A stretch of DNA of 64,000 nt from Plasmodium relictum (Eukaryota > Apicomplexa > Aconoidasida > Haemosporida > Plasmodiidae): positions 1,550,001-1,614,000 of the forward strand of contig NC_041687.1 in the NCBI RefSeq assembly GCF_900005765.1, read 5' to 3'. A program made the position numbers and the translations under genes. Positions 50,787-61,706 of this stretch are shown here, one piece after another. Positions within the stretch are counted from its first letter, which is position 1. Each line of letters begins with the position of its first letter. The notes below the pieces were generated by a model. It was given only the letters and a program-made list of their open reading frames with translations. It did no database searches and was not told where the DNA came from.

Positions 50787-52811
50787 TTACTTTAAAGCAC
50801 TGCAAAGATTTCTTTCACCCTCGATTTCATGAGAAATGTGAGAACAAAATAAATTTAAAAATTCAACATCCTTATTATTAAAAAAAAGTTTATTCTTTAC
50901 ATTAATTACAACTACAACACCTATTATGGATTCCTAAAATATAAAAAATTAATAAGAATATAAAAATAAAAATGTTATAGATTAATTTAAGTTGTAAAAT
51001 TTATTTCATATGTTGATAATACAAAATAAAAAATTATTATATTAATATATATATATTAGTAAATATCATAAATTAAAATTCCTTTTTATTCTTATTACGT
51101 CTGAACCAAATATAGGTGCTGCTATAATCTGCTGAATATCAATTTTTTGTTTATTAAAAATTAAATTTGTATTTTCTATAACTTTTACTGAAAAACCACC
51201 TTTATGATTATTATCATTTGTATCATTTTTATTTTCTCCTTTAATATTAGGTTTGTAAGAATAAATAGTATTTTTTAACTGATTATTAATATCACAGTTA
51301 ATAGCTTTTTTGTTTTGGTAAACTTCACCAATAACACCTTCATTCAATGATAAATGAATAATTTCATTATTAATGAAAGAGTAAAAATTATTATTATTTT
51401 TATCAACGATAAATAAAAAAGCATAATTGGAATTAATACACTTAGGAATTTCAGAAGAAACAAATTCAAATAGTTTTTTATTAGCATTAGGAAATTTATT
51501 ATATTTTTTTTTTTTCTGTCTATTTTTTTTTTCTTCTAATTTGTTATTATCTATAAATAATAAAGGAATCATTCCCAATAAACATCCTATAGCAATACCT
51601 ATAGCACTACCAACATAATAATACCTTCTAGTTCTATTCATTTTTAGTTGCTTATTTGTTAAGTTTATTCTTGGAAACCCTATGTAAACAATTATTTTTT
51701 CAATGTAACCTCCTATGAATATCCCTAAAACGTCACTAGTTAAATTTCCTAAGCCTGCTGCAGCCATTGTGCTAAAACCCAAAAAAATACAAAATGTTGA
51801 ATCAAAGAGATCACCAGCAATTATCATAAATGAATTATCAACAAAACCAAAGCAGACAAAAGGAATACATCCAGATAGTGCTACTAGTAATAAATCATTT
51901 ATTTTTATATTCATTTCTCCTTTTTCATGTGTTTTTTCCTCTATTTGTTTATCAAAATCTTTAGTACTTTGATCCACCTTTTTAGATATATTCTGATCTA
52001 TCTTTTTATATGAATTTTGATTTACATTGTTACTTGTGTTTTTGACTTTATTTTCAACTATTTTTTTAAGTATATTTTTTTCTTCATTTTTATACACGTT
52101 TTGATCAATGCTACTATGTAAATTCATTTCATTATTTTTATATGTAATATCATCCTTATTATAGTTCACTTTTTTTTTTGTAAATAATTCTTTTTCATAT
52201 TCCTTTTCTTCCTTTTTAAAATTTTCAGAGTTTTCTCTATAGTTTACTTTTTTTTTATGAGAATTTTTATATAGAAGCTCATAAGTTTTTATATTATTAG
52301 AATTATATAATTTCTTATATAAATATACTTTGTTTTTAAACTTTGATTTATTATTTTGGACAGTTTTTCTTATATTTTTTTTATAACCTTGTAAGTAACG
52401 TAAAGCTTTTTGTAGGTATAAACATTTTATATTTGACCTATTTAGATTAATTATATATTTTAAATAATTATAATATATTTTCCTTTTTTTTCTTTTTATT
52501 TTACAAATATTGTCTTTTCTTCTATCTAAATTTTTCCGACTTTTGAAATTACATCTTGATGTTTCATAAATACATTTTTTTTTTGATAATATATTCCTAT
52601 ATATAGAAATAAAACTATTGATATTTTTAATGTTTTTTTTATTAGGATAAAAATTATTTAATTGATGAAATTCATTAAAATAAATGTTGTGATTTATTGA
52701 ATAACTCATAAAATAATTTGCAACAAAAATATTCGTAAGAAATATATTTCTTTTTTTTTGTTTTAAAAGAATATTACTATTAGATAAAATAGAAAAATGC
52801 TTAATAAACAT
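50787..52811 (-). CDS. TMEM65-domain protein fused to a GAF domain, two exons
   Basis: Exons are 52811-51099 and 50933-50787, coding 619 aa. The first in-frame ATG is at 52811; the hydrophobic frame upstream has none. The N-terminus MFIKHFSILSNSNILLKQKK is basic with no acid, suited to a mitochondrial leader. A Lys/Asn-rich region follows to about residue 300. About residues 302-425 match the TMEM65 family, an inner mitochondrial membrane protein: IPFVCFGFVDNSFMIIAGD, FCIFLGFSTMAAAGLGNLTS and AIGIAIGCLLGMIPLLF correspond to FVGFGFLDNAIMIVAG, GISTMAAAALGNLVSD and GCxLGMFPL. About residues 450-619 form a GAF-like ligand-binding domain. There KLFEFVSSEIPKCINSNYAF..FIVD, LNEGVIGEVYQNKKAIN, IIAAPIF and IIGVVVVINVKN show the order of GAF strands. 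The last part comes from exon 2. Animal TMEM65 has no GAF domain. Confidence 0.88.
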
Positions 52812-53223
52812 TTTCTTTACATATAAAAAAAAAAAAAAAAAAATGATATAAAATAAAATAACAATATTAAAGAATAGATATGAAAAAAAAATAAAATAAA
52901 ATAAAATAAGGTAAAATGAAATAAATAAAATAAAACATAACTTTTTACACAAATTGAAAAAATAAATAAAAATGTGTAAATTCCAAAATGAAAATAAAAG
53001 AAGGAAAATATAAAGAAAGTTGTTTTTTAATAAAAAAAAAAAAGTGTAAAAAAGAGGATTATTATATTTCTGCTAATAAGAAAAAGAAAATGTATCATAT
53101 TGCTTTGAAAATTATAAATATTTAGAATATTTTATAATTCTTTTTCATTTATTAGGCTTAGCCTAAAGAAAAAAAAAAGTAAAAAATAATAAAATTAAAA
53201 AATTTTTAGATATTTTTTTAAAC

Positions 53224-53258
<35 letters not shown>

Positions 53259-53400
53259 AACGTAAACGTAAACATATTTTTGCATTTGATATAATATCAT
53301 TATTTCACTTTTGTATTTTTTTTTCCATTTCTTTTACATGAAATATTCTTTTTATCAATGTGTAATATTTTATTATTACTAAAAGATGTGTTATCCATTT

Positions 53401-53459
<59 letters not shown>

Positions 53460-54104
53460 TTCTTTATTATTTCCTTCTATTATTAAGAAATCTGGAAAAT
53501 TAAATAGTTTATTTTTATTAAAATTTAAATTAATTAAAAAGATAGTAAGTAAATAGACTTCAATAAAAAAAAAAAAAAGAAACATTACAAAAAGTAAAAA
53601 ATATATAAGAAAAATAAGAAGTAATTAAAAAAAAAAAATAGAAAAAAATTTATAAATATTATTTATATGTTATCTTTACCATATACTTATCTTTTTTTTC
53701 TCTCAATTTATACATGCTTTATGATTATTTGCACATTATATTTTATTTTTAAATATATTCTTTTTATTAAATTAAACCTCTTTTTAATTTATATTAATAA
53801 GCATCCAATAAAAAAACACTTTTTTTTTTTTTTCCTTCTAAAATATATAAATTGAGATATTAATTTTTTAAGAGTTATTTGATTATATATATATTTTTAA
53901 TTATAAATTTAGCAAAAGTATATTTGGTTTATGACTGAATATATTTAAATTTTAACTACGTTAAGCAATATTTTTTTATTATGAATTTGACATATCTAAA
54001 AATTTTAAAATTTTATAAAAAAAACATTTAAAAAAAAAAAAAACACATTATTTAAAAAAGAAATATATGAACTAAAAAAAAAAGTATAATGAAACAATAA
54101 TAGA
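52812..54104. other. Divergent intergenic, TMEM65-GAF / Bin3
   Basis: 1.3 kb with the (TA)n tract at 53405-53456, a short (TA)n at 53230-53254 and an ACGTAAACGTAAACATA patch near 53258-53275. Two short ATG frames stand just before the Bin3 start (ATGAACTAA at 54068 and ATGAAACAATAA at about 54089) and may act as upstream ORFs. No other gene. Confidence 0.55.
53405..53456. repeat. (TA)n dinucleotide tract, ~52 bp
   Basis: Near-continuous TA alternation in the divergent promoter region. Confidence 0.9.
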
Positions 54105-55445
54105 ATGAGAGGTTGTGTTTTTGATACAATTGAAAAAAAAGATTTTAAAAAATTAAAAAATTATTTTAAGATTCCTTTGAGAAATACAATATATGGGTAT
54201 AAACTAATAAATAAATGCAAAAAAAAAAAAAAAATTTTTTTACACGGAAATTTTCCAAATTATTATTATGAGAGATACAAAAAGAAAAAAAGAGAAATAA
54301 AAATAGAAAAAGAAGAAAAAGAAAAAGAAGAAAGAAAAAAAGAAAGAGAAAAAGAAGAAAGAGAAAAAGAAAAAGAAAAAAAAGAAAGAAAAAAAGAAAT
54401 AGAAGAAATAGAAAAAGTGGAAATAAAGGGAAAATATAATATTAACGATAATAATAATAGTAGTATTAACAATGAAAGTTTAAATAATTTAAATGAAAAC
54501 AAGTATTTACAAAATAAATATATTATTAATGATTATAGATTAACGCAAATTGATAATTTAATAAAAGATATATTTAAAAACAAAATTATATTAGATATTG
54601 GATGTAATATTGGTGTAACTACTTTTTTATTAAGTTTAAAATATGAGTGTAAGATTGTTAATGGTATAGATATAGATTGCTCATTAATAAACAAAAACGT
54701 TTATTTGTTAAAATTATTTATTGAGTTTATTTTAGTGCATTATAATCAAAAGCATATTTTACATTTTTTTTTAAATAATAAGAATTTGCTTAAAATACAG
54801 AAAGATATATTCCTGGATTTATACTTTTTATTTGAATATTTAAAACAAGAAAGAAGTAAAATTAAACATGAAATTAAAAACTCAGATGTAGAGATAAATG
54901 TGAATGAAAATAAAAATAAAAATGAAATAAAAGATAAAAACAAATCGTTTAATGAAAGTTATAATTTTATTGGTGACACTAATTTATTAGGAAGTACTGA
55001 TAATTATCATTTTCCTTTTAATGTATATTTTTTATGTTCTAATATTTTTGATAAAAAATTCAGTAAAATAGAAAATAAATATGACATAATTATATGTTTT
55101 TCTGTTTTAAAATGGATTCACTTAAATTACGGTGATAATTATATTATAATTTTTTTTGATTTAATTCATAAAATGTTAAAGAAAAATGGATATTTTATAT
55201 TAGAATATCATAATGAAATAAAATATAAAATAAAAAAGAGTGAAAGGGATTTTTATAAACATGAAATTAACTTAAATTATATGCATTTTGATGATATATC
55301 AAAAGGTAAATATAACAACAGTTGCAAATTGAAATTGATACACAAAACTAATTGTAATGTTCAAGAAGAACAAGTTAAAAAAAAAAATAAAAATAAAAAA
55401 GTAGGAATGTTTAATAGATTTATTTGTATTTATCAAAAAATATAA
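54105..55445 (+). CDS. Bin3/MePCE-type RNA 5'-phosphate methyltransferase
   Basis: Single exon, 446 aa. Bin3 enzymes methylate the gamma phosphate at the 5' end of Pol III transcripts such as 7SK or U6 RNA (or, in BCDIN3D, a tRNA 5' phosphate). The Bin3 N-motif appears as HGNFPNYYYERY (48-58; family YGNYxxYYxYR). After a Lys/Glu-rich insert (about 60-108) comes SAM motif I ILDIGCNIGVTTFLLS (162-177) with GIDID (187-191). The family-specific block is clear: YDIIICFSVLKWIHLNYGD (about 327-345; family YDVVLCLSLTKWVHLNWGD), then LIHKMLKKNGYFILEYHNE. A second Asn/Lys insert separates the two halves. Since no 7SK RNA is known to me from malaria parasites, U6 is the likelier substrate; this is inference. 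Two tiny upstream ORFs precede the start. Confidence 0.93.
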   Translation: MRGCVFDTIEKKDFKKLKNYFKIPLRNTIYGYKLINKCKKKKKIFLHGNFPNYYYERYKKKKREIKIEKEEKEKEERKKEREKEEREKEKEKKERKKEIEEIEKVEIKGKYNINDNNNSSINNESLNNLNENKYLQNKYIINDYRLTQIDNLIKDIFKNKIILDIGCNIGVTTFLLSLKYECKIVNGIDIDCSLINKNVYLLKLFIEFILVHYNQKHILHFFLNNKNLLKIQKDIFLDLYFLFEYLKQERSKIKHEIKNSDVEINVNENKNKNEIKDKNKSFNESYNFIGDTNLLGSTDNYHFPFNVYFLCSNIFDKKFSKIENKYDIIICFSVLKWIHLNYGDNYIIIFFDLIHKMLKKNGYFILEYHNEIKYKIKKSERDFYKHEINLNYMHFDDISKGKYNNSCKLKLIHKTNCNVQEEQVKKKNKNKKVGMFNRFICIYQKI

Positions 55446-56148
55446 ATTTTATATATATATATTTTGGAAAATGACAAATTTTCTAAACAATATAGAAGCA
55501 ATAAAAAAAAAAATTTTTTTTTTATATTTTTAATATTTCTCTTATTAGGTTGTGTACTTAATTAAATCATAATATAAAATTATTAATGTGTCATTTCTTA
55601 TTTTATATTATTTGTTAAATTAGTTATGATATTTATTTAGATATAATTTTATTTGTATTATATTCATTATGATTTTTTCTAGTTATTTTTTGTTTTATTT
55701 CTTTTAAGAAGTTATTATAGATTAATAATAAACTTCTAAATTTCTTATAAAAATTTTAAAAAACTCATTTTAATTATATGTTCAAAAAAAAAAAAAAAAA
55801 AAAATTAGTTTTTATAAATCTTTAATTTCTTCAAATATACTTATATTGTAAAATTAATTATTATAAGGAATTAATAATTAATTTTTTTAAAGTAAATAAT
55901 TAAAAACAAAAGATAAAACAAAGAATTATTAAAATAGTTAATAAAATTTTTTCCAATTAAAAATAAATAATATATCAATTTTAAAGAATGTTATAAAAAC
56001 TATTGCAAAAATAATCATTATATTAACTTAAAAAATAAGTTCATTATTATATATTCTAATAATGATATTTCAAAAAAAAAAAAAAAAACATATACATACA
56101 CACACAACAAATAAGTATATTATAATAAATTAAAAAAGTGCTTATATA
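55446..56148. other. Convergent intergenic, Bin3 / RPC3
   Basis: 0.7 kb, A/T-rich with A runs near 55784-55803 and 56071-56089. Both neighbours end here. Nothing else seen. Confidence 0.6.
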
Positions 56149-58560
56149 CTAAGCGTTAAATATAAAAATAAATTTATCTACATTTATTAAACTAATTTCT
56201 AAGTAGTCTACTGCATATTCTCTTGAAGTCAAACTATTAGTTTTTTTGTTATCATCTTTATCATTAACACATATATTTGATTTATTGTGTAAAGTATTTA
56301 TTTCATTGTTTTCATAAAACTTTCTAATATAAATATTTTTTGCTATAATAAATAAATTTTCTTTTATTTTATTATTTGTATAATAAATATTCGTCGAAAA
56401 TGATAATGAGTGTTTAATATAAGTTTTATTATTATTACTGTTATTACATTCATGGCATTTTATAAATCCATGATAGAGTAAATTATACAATTTTTTTCTA
56501 ACATCATTTAAAGGGATTAAAACATTTTCACTTATTATTTCGTCATTGGATTTTTCGTCAGAGGTAGATATTAAAAAGTTCCATATCCTTAATGCATCCA
56601 ATCCTATCATATTTTCTATTATATTTGATGTTATTTTACTTTTATAAATAGTTTTTATATTATAAAAGTCAGCGGCATAACATATGATCTCATTACATTG
56701 TGTTTTTATTAAGTTATCAGGATATTTGATTAATGTATTTAAATTATGTAATACTATATTTTTATCTACAAATATTTTTTTCTTTTTCAATTTTTCTATA
56801 ACATATTTTTCTATATTTTCAAATGAAGAAAAAGATGAAGTGATATTATAATTGTTGTCTTCGAAGGAATAATTAAGCTGAACATTCTTTAATAAATAGA
56901 ATAATATACATTTTGCTATTTCATTAAGATTATAATAATTAATTATAAAATTAAAACATTCCTGCTTCAAATATAAAAGAGATAATACTTCACTATTCGC
57001 TTGAAAATAGGTAAAGGGATTATCAAGATATTCTAACAGATTATTTTGCATATCTTCTTTATTTAAAAAACAATTTGTATCATTTGAATAATTTGCTTTA
57101 TGTGGATTTTCATTTATTTTATTTATAACAAGAACTTTATCTTTTTCTAGAAACTTTTCATTATATTTTTCATTTATATTATTATTATAAACTAAATTAT
57201 TATTTTTATTTTTATTCAATTCATCATGAATATTAAAAATGTCATCTATGTCATTTTCATCTTGATAAATATTAACCTTTTTAATATTATTTGTTTCAGT
57301 ATTTCTTTTTCTTTTTTTTTTATCGATTATTACTGATGATGCTTCTCTTTGCATTTTTTTTCCTTTTTTTGAAGTAGATTTAACATCGTTGCTTTGTCCA
57401 TTTATATTTGGCATATTGTGTTTCTTTGTGTCATTTGTATTATTAGCTTTATGATAAAGTAAAATGTTGTCTATATTGTTATCAATAATATTATAATTGT
57501 AATTATTATTAATGTTATTATCAAGAGAATTAAAATTATTGTTTATTTTATTATTATTACTGTTAATACTATTAAAATTATTTTGTGTATCATCAATATT
57601 GTTTTCTATATTATCAACAGTTTGATTATAATCCAAGTTAATATAATTAATAGAATTATCATAAATGAGAAGATTTTCATTTTGATTTTTATTATTTTCA
57701 CATACATGCTCATTAAAATATTTACATTTTTTTATAAATTTTTTTTTTAATAATTGTAAAAATATTAACCTTAATTTTCGCTTACTAATATTAGGAATTT
57801 TCTTTTTACAAACTTCTACATAATCATCATGTTTCAAATCTTTTAAACAATTATCAACGGTCATTCTTCCATTTTTTATAATTCTTATAAGAATAATTTT
57901 TTCAATAAAATTGATAATATCATCTCTTTCTAACGCTTGTTCATTTTTATCATCTAAATAAATGATATTGTCATCATTTGTATTTTCTGAATGAAAAAAG
58001 TTATAATTGTTGTTGGTATTATTCACATTTTCTACTGATGTTTCATTTTTTTGATTTATGCACGTTGGATGTATATAATAAAATATCGAAGAATATCTAA
58101 CAAGAACATAAATATTTTTAATAATAACAAAGTATTCAACTCGTTTTATTTTACAAATACAGTAAGTACATTTACAACCTTTCATATATTTATAATTTTC
58201 ATTATCTGGTAGAAGACATATTTCATTTAAATTCATTTCTTTATTTTTTTCTATTTTTTTATTTAAAATATTTTCATTATTTTTTTCTTCAAATGATAAA
58301 GTGATCTTTTTATCATCATTAGTTACATGATTACATTCATCTAATTTACTATAAATTATATTAATATCTAAAATATTATGAATTAATAAACATAATAAAA
58401 TATTTCTAACTATATTAAATTCATAATTTGATAAATTAATAATTTCATTAATAGTTAATTTATTTCCGTATACTAAAATTAATTCTACTATCTCACTACA
58501 TGAATAACCAAATATATCACAAATGATATATTTTAAGTAATCTAATTCATTATTTATCAT
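56149..58560 (-). CDS. RPC3: DNA-directed RNA polymerase III subunit RPC3 (RPC82)
   Basis: Single exon, 803 aa (human RPC62 is 534). RPC3 belongs to the Pol III-specific RPC3-6-7 subcomplex that supports initiation and is related to TFIIE alpha. The N-terminal winged helix is clear: LDYLKYIICDIFGYSCSEIVELILVYGNKLTINEII, then FNIVRNILLCLLIHNILDI. The next segment YFVIIKNIYVLVRYSSIFYYI corresponds to the family stretch YxxxxxxxLxRLRYPRYL. A second winged helix reads KIILIRIIKNGRMTVDNCLK, then FLQLLKKKFIKKC. After ~200 residues of Asn-rich insert the RPC3 C-terminal helices return: NSEVLSLLYLKQECFNFIIN, LDALRIWNFLIST, NVLIPLNDVRKKLYNLLYHGFI. The length excess is explained by the inserts. The order of the winged helices makes RPC3 preferable to TFIIE. 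Confidence 0.87.
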   Translation of the reverse strand: MINNELDYLKYIICDIFGYSCSEIVELILVYGNKLTINEIINLSNYEFNIVRNILLCLLIHNILDINIIYSKLDECNHVTNDDKKITLSFEEKNNENILNKKIEKNKEMNLNEICLLPDNENYKYMKGCKCTYCICKIKRVEYFVIIKNIYVLVRYSSIFYYIHPTCINQKNETSVENVNNTNNNYNFFHSENTNDDNIIYLDDKNEQALERDDIINFIEKIILIRIIKNGRMTVDNCLKDLKHDDYVEVCKKKIPNISKRKLRLIFLQLLKKKFIKKCKYFNEHVCENNKNQNENLLIYDNSINYINLDYNQTVDNIENNIDDTQNNFNSINSNNNKINNNFNSLDNNINNNYNYNIIDNNIDNILLYHKANNTNDTKKHNMPNINGQSNDVKSTSKKGKKMQREASSVIIDKKKRKRNTETNNIKKVNIYQDENDIDDIFNIHDELNKNKNNNLVYNNNINEKYNEKFLEKDKVLVINKINENPHKANYSNDTNCFLNKEDMQNNLLEYLDNPFTYFQANSEVLSLLYLKQECFNFIINYYNLNEIAKCILFYLLKNVQLNYSFEDNNYNITSSFSSFENIEKYVIEKLKKKKIFVDKNIVLHNLNTLIKYPDNLIKTQCNEIICYAADFYNIKTIYKSKITSNIIENMIGLDALRIWNFLISTSDEKSNDEIISENVLIPLNDVRKKLYNLLYHGFIKCHECNNSNNNKTYIKHSLSFSTNIYYTNNKIKENLFIIAKNIYIRKFYENNEINTLHNKSNICVNDKDDNKKTNSLTSREYAVDYLEISLINVDKFIFIFNA

Positions 58561-59529
58561 TTTATAAAAGATGGGAATGATATAATAAATATAAAATACA
58601 AAAAATATAATAAAAGAAACATAATTTAAAATTGATTTTATATTCCTAAAATAAAAAGAAAAAAAGTTTAGTAGATTGAAAATTAAATAAAAATAGTTAT
58701 AAAAAACATATTTTTTTTATTAATTAAAAATAGTAAAGAAATTTAAAATATATATATATATATATATAAGAAAAGTTAATAACAAATAATACTATATTTT
58801 TTTAATAAACATGTTTTATAAATATATAAAAATAAAAAAAAAAATATTAAATTTTTTGAATTAACAAAATTTTTAAAAATTAATTATATATGTAATATTC
58901 ATATTAATAACACAAAAAATGCATAATTAATAAAACATTAAAAAAGATGTAACTATGTTAAAGAGATTTCTATAATTCAAAATAAATTTCATAATTAAAT
59001 TTTTTTTTTTTTTTTATAAAGTTTTCAATGTTTAATTATTTTAAATTAAAACATTTATAATAAGTTAAAAAAAATTAGTTTTCACTCAAATATGGAATAT
59101 ACTAAAAAATATACATAATATTATTAAAGAATAATTGATAATAAAAAATTTACTTAAGAGTTAAAATTTATTTTGGTATTTATTTGTTCGCCATATGAAA
59201 GAAATAAAAACAAAGCATCTTTAATTTTTTTAAATTACACTTTTTCTCTCTTATATTTTATTATAAACATAAAAAAGTATGTTTTTAATATTTTTTGAAG
59301 TTCTTAATTTCCAAAAAATAAAAATAAAATAATTTTTTAATACTTTTCTAAAATAATACATTGTCTAAAATGTTTTATGATATAAATTTCTATAGGAATT
59401 TTTTAATAATTTTTTTTGTTTTTCTTTATTAAAAAATTATACTAAAAAATATTTAATTGAATAAATGAATCCCTAATAAAAAAATATTAAAGTCAAACAA
59501 AAATTAACTTAAAAATATATAGAAAAAAA
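58561..59529. other. Divergent intergenic, RPC3 / 59530 gene
   Basis: 0.97 kb of A/T-rich DNA with a short (TA)n near 58748-58768. No coding signal recognised; presumably both promoters. The missing signal-peptide start of the next gene was looked for here and not found. Confidence 0.55.
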
Positions 59530-61398
59530 ATGAACCCTTTAATAGAGTATAGTACGTAATTTCTTGTCTATTTATTTATATAAATTTATATTTATATTAT
59601 TTGAAAATTTCATTTTTTTTAATAATATTTATCATATCGTTAGGAAGAATAAAACAAGCTGTTTTTAATAAACATAATTTAAGTCTTAAAAGAGAAATTT
59701 TAAAAAATGAAAATAAAGAAATTAAAAATAAAGGAAATATAAAAAGTATATCTAATAAAATTACTGAAAATAAAACATGTGGAAAAAGTTATGAAGAGAA
59801 TGAAATACGAATAAAAAAGAATAATAGTTTAGTTAAAGAAGATCTAGAAGTTTCTCATATCTACCAAGATGATGTTGTGAGCATTCAAAATTAATGAGAA
59901 AAAAATATTAAAACAAAAGCATTATAAAATTTTAAAAATTGATATATTCCATTAGAAAAATGCTAAAATATTGGTAAAATATGAATATTGCTATATATGT
60001 GAAACTGCAAAACCTTGTCATTGTAATGAAGAAAATTATCAATATGAAGAGGTACATAATAAATTTAAAAATGAATTTAAAAATATTCTAAATAAAACAA
60101 AAATATGTTCTTTATACATTTAAATATTAGGATATATCCAATTGGAACAAAGCAAAAATTAAGTCAAATATTCACTCAAATTTTAAAGATATATCAGTAA
60201 AATTATTGTTGAAATATATTTTTTTGTAAAATTATATCAATTTATCAAATTAAATATATTTTTATTAATTTTTTTAGAATTTAATAGAAAAGATTCAAGA
60301 AAATAAGAAAAAACAAGAAGATAATAAAAATAATAAGACTCAGTTAAAAAAAAAAAAAGAAAAATATATAAATTTCTCATTTTTGAAAATACACTTTAAA
60401 AAAATATTTTGTTTCAATTTTTTACTTTAGAAAAAACACCATAAAAAGAGATGAATATATTCAACAAAAAAGTATTTTTTTTTATAATAAAAACAATTAA
60501 ATTAAAGAATTTCTAATTTCACAAACAGAAAATAAAAAAAATTTATAACTCTGTTTTTATTCACATAGAAAATGAAAAAGAAATAAAAAAAAGTTTGAGT
60601 AATTATGAAAAGTATGCATATAAAATATGCTGCATTGTCTCATCATGAAAAAAATTATAATAAATGATAATTAACATTTAAAATAACGAAAGATTATAAT
60701 AATATTTATAATTTCAAAAATAATTAGTTTATTTAGAAAATTAATAGTTTTTTTTTAAATTATTATTTTTTTTCTTTTTTTTTGTATTTTAGATTTTATC
60801 TTGAGAAAGTTAAAATAATTAAACTTAAGCTAAACAATTTAAGAAATGGAAAAAATTGGAATGAAGAATTAGGTTCCTTTTTTTTTTTTTTTAAACTTAA
60901 TGTTAAGTATTTTAATTTTTTTAATATATATATTTTTTATTCGTAAATTAATTTAAATGTAGATGCAGTTAAAGGAAAAGACACTGGAAAAGTAGTGACT
61001 ACTGTAATATTCTATAATACCAAAAAAAATAAAATAAAATAAAATAAGAAAAGAAAAAAAAAAAGTGATATTATTTTATTTTATTTTATAAAATTTATAT
61101 AATTAGAATAATGAGAATAACATTGAAGAAAGACTAGCTGCACTAGAGGATATAGAAAAGTATAAAAAATAAAATTAAATTATTAATGAAATATGAAAAG
61201 TATATAAAAATATATACAATATGATCAAAATATTTTTATTCTTTAATGTTATTTTGAACATAAAAATTTTCTGTTTTTTATTTATCTTTTTATGTCTATT
61301 ATTTCTTTTGTGAATCTTATTTTTTTTTAAGGAAGCATTTGCAATTGTTACTAGATTTATTCGAAGAATACATAGATATAGAAGAAAAGATACTTTAA
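59530..61398 (+). CDS. Ten-exon small protein with Cys cluster, possibly secreted; 5' end unsettled
   Basis: Exons are 59530-59551, 59644-59876, 59956-60051, 60278-60342, 60431-60471, 60569-60611, 60793-60872, 60963-61003, 61107-61159 and 61332-61398. The frame is continuous to TAA, 246 aa in this model. Exon 3 holds KYEYCYICETAKPCHCNEEN, with five cysteines in 14 residues counting from Tyr-Cys. Later exons are Lys/Glu-rich helices, ending KHLQLLLDLFEEYIDIEEKI. Exon 8 could instead end at 60991. The start is the problem. The model starts at ATG 59530 (MNPLIEY), skipping an open stretch LKISFFLIIFIISLGRIKQA that looks exactly like a signal peptide but begins with TTG at 59601. Many tiny exons are common in secreted Plasmodium proteins. 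Either the signal exon lost its ATG (possible pseudogene) or it is not used. I do not recognise the family. Confidence 0.65.
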
Positions 61399-61706
61399 AA
61401 AATCATGAATTTAAAAAAAAAAAATTTTCTTTCATTTTAAAAATAAAGTAGTTTTTTTAATAATATTTTTTACTAAAGAAAAAATATGAACTATAAAAAT
61501 CTAATATGTTTTTCATGTAATGATTAAAAATACAACTGAGAAATATAATTTTTAAATAGAACAAAATAAAAAGAAATGCATTGATAAATATTTTTAATTT
61601 TTAAAGATGGTATAAAAAAATTAAAAATTTAAATATAAAAAAATAAATTATTCTTATTTATAATAAATATACGATATTAAAATTATAAAAAAAAAAAGAA
61701 TTTTAA
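61399..61706. other. Convergent intergenic, 59530 gene / Notchless
   Basis: 308 bp of A/T-rich sequence between two stop codons. No feature seen. Confidence 0.6.

Noticed and set aside
51427-51972. Plus-strand frames with proline/threonine content opposite TMEM65-GAF
   Set aside because: The opposite strand carries the conserved TMEM65 block; these are shadows.
54266-54943. Minus-strand Ser/Phe-rich frames opposite Bin3
   Set aside because: Complement of the Lys/Glu repeat and Asn-rich inserts of the methyltransferase.
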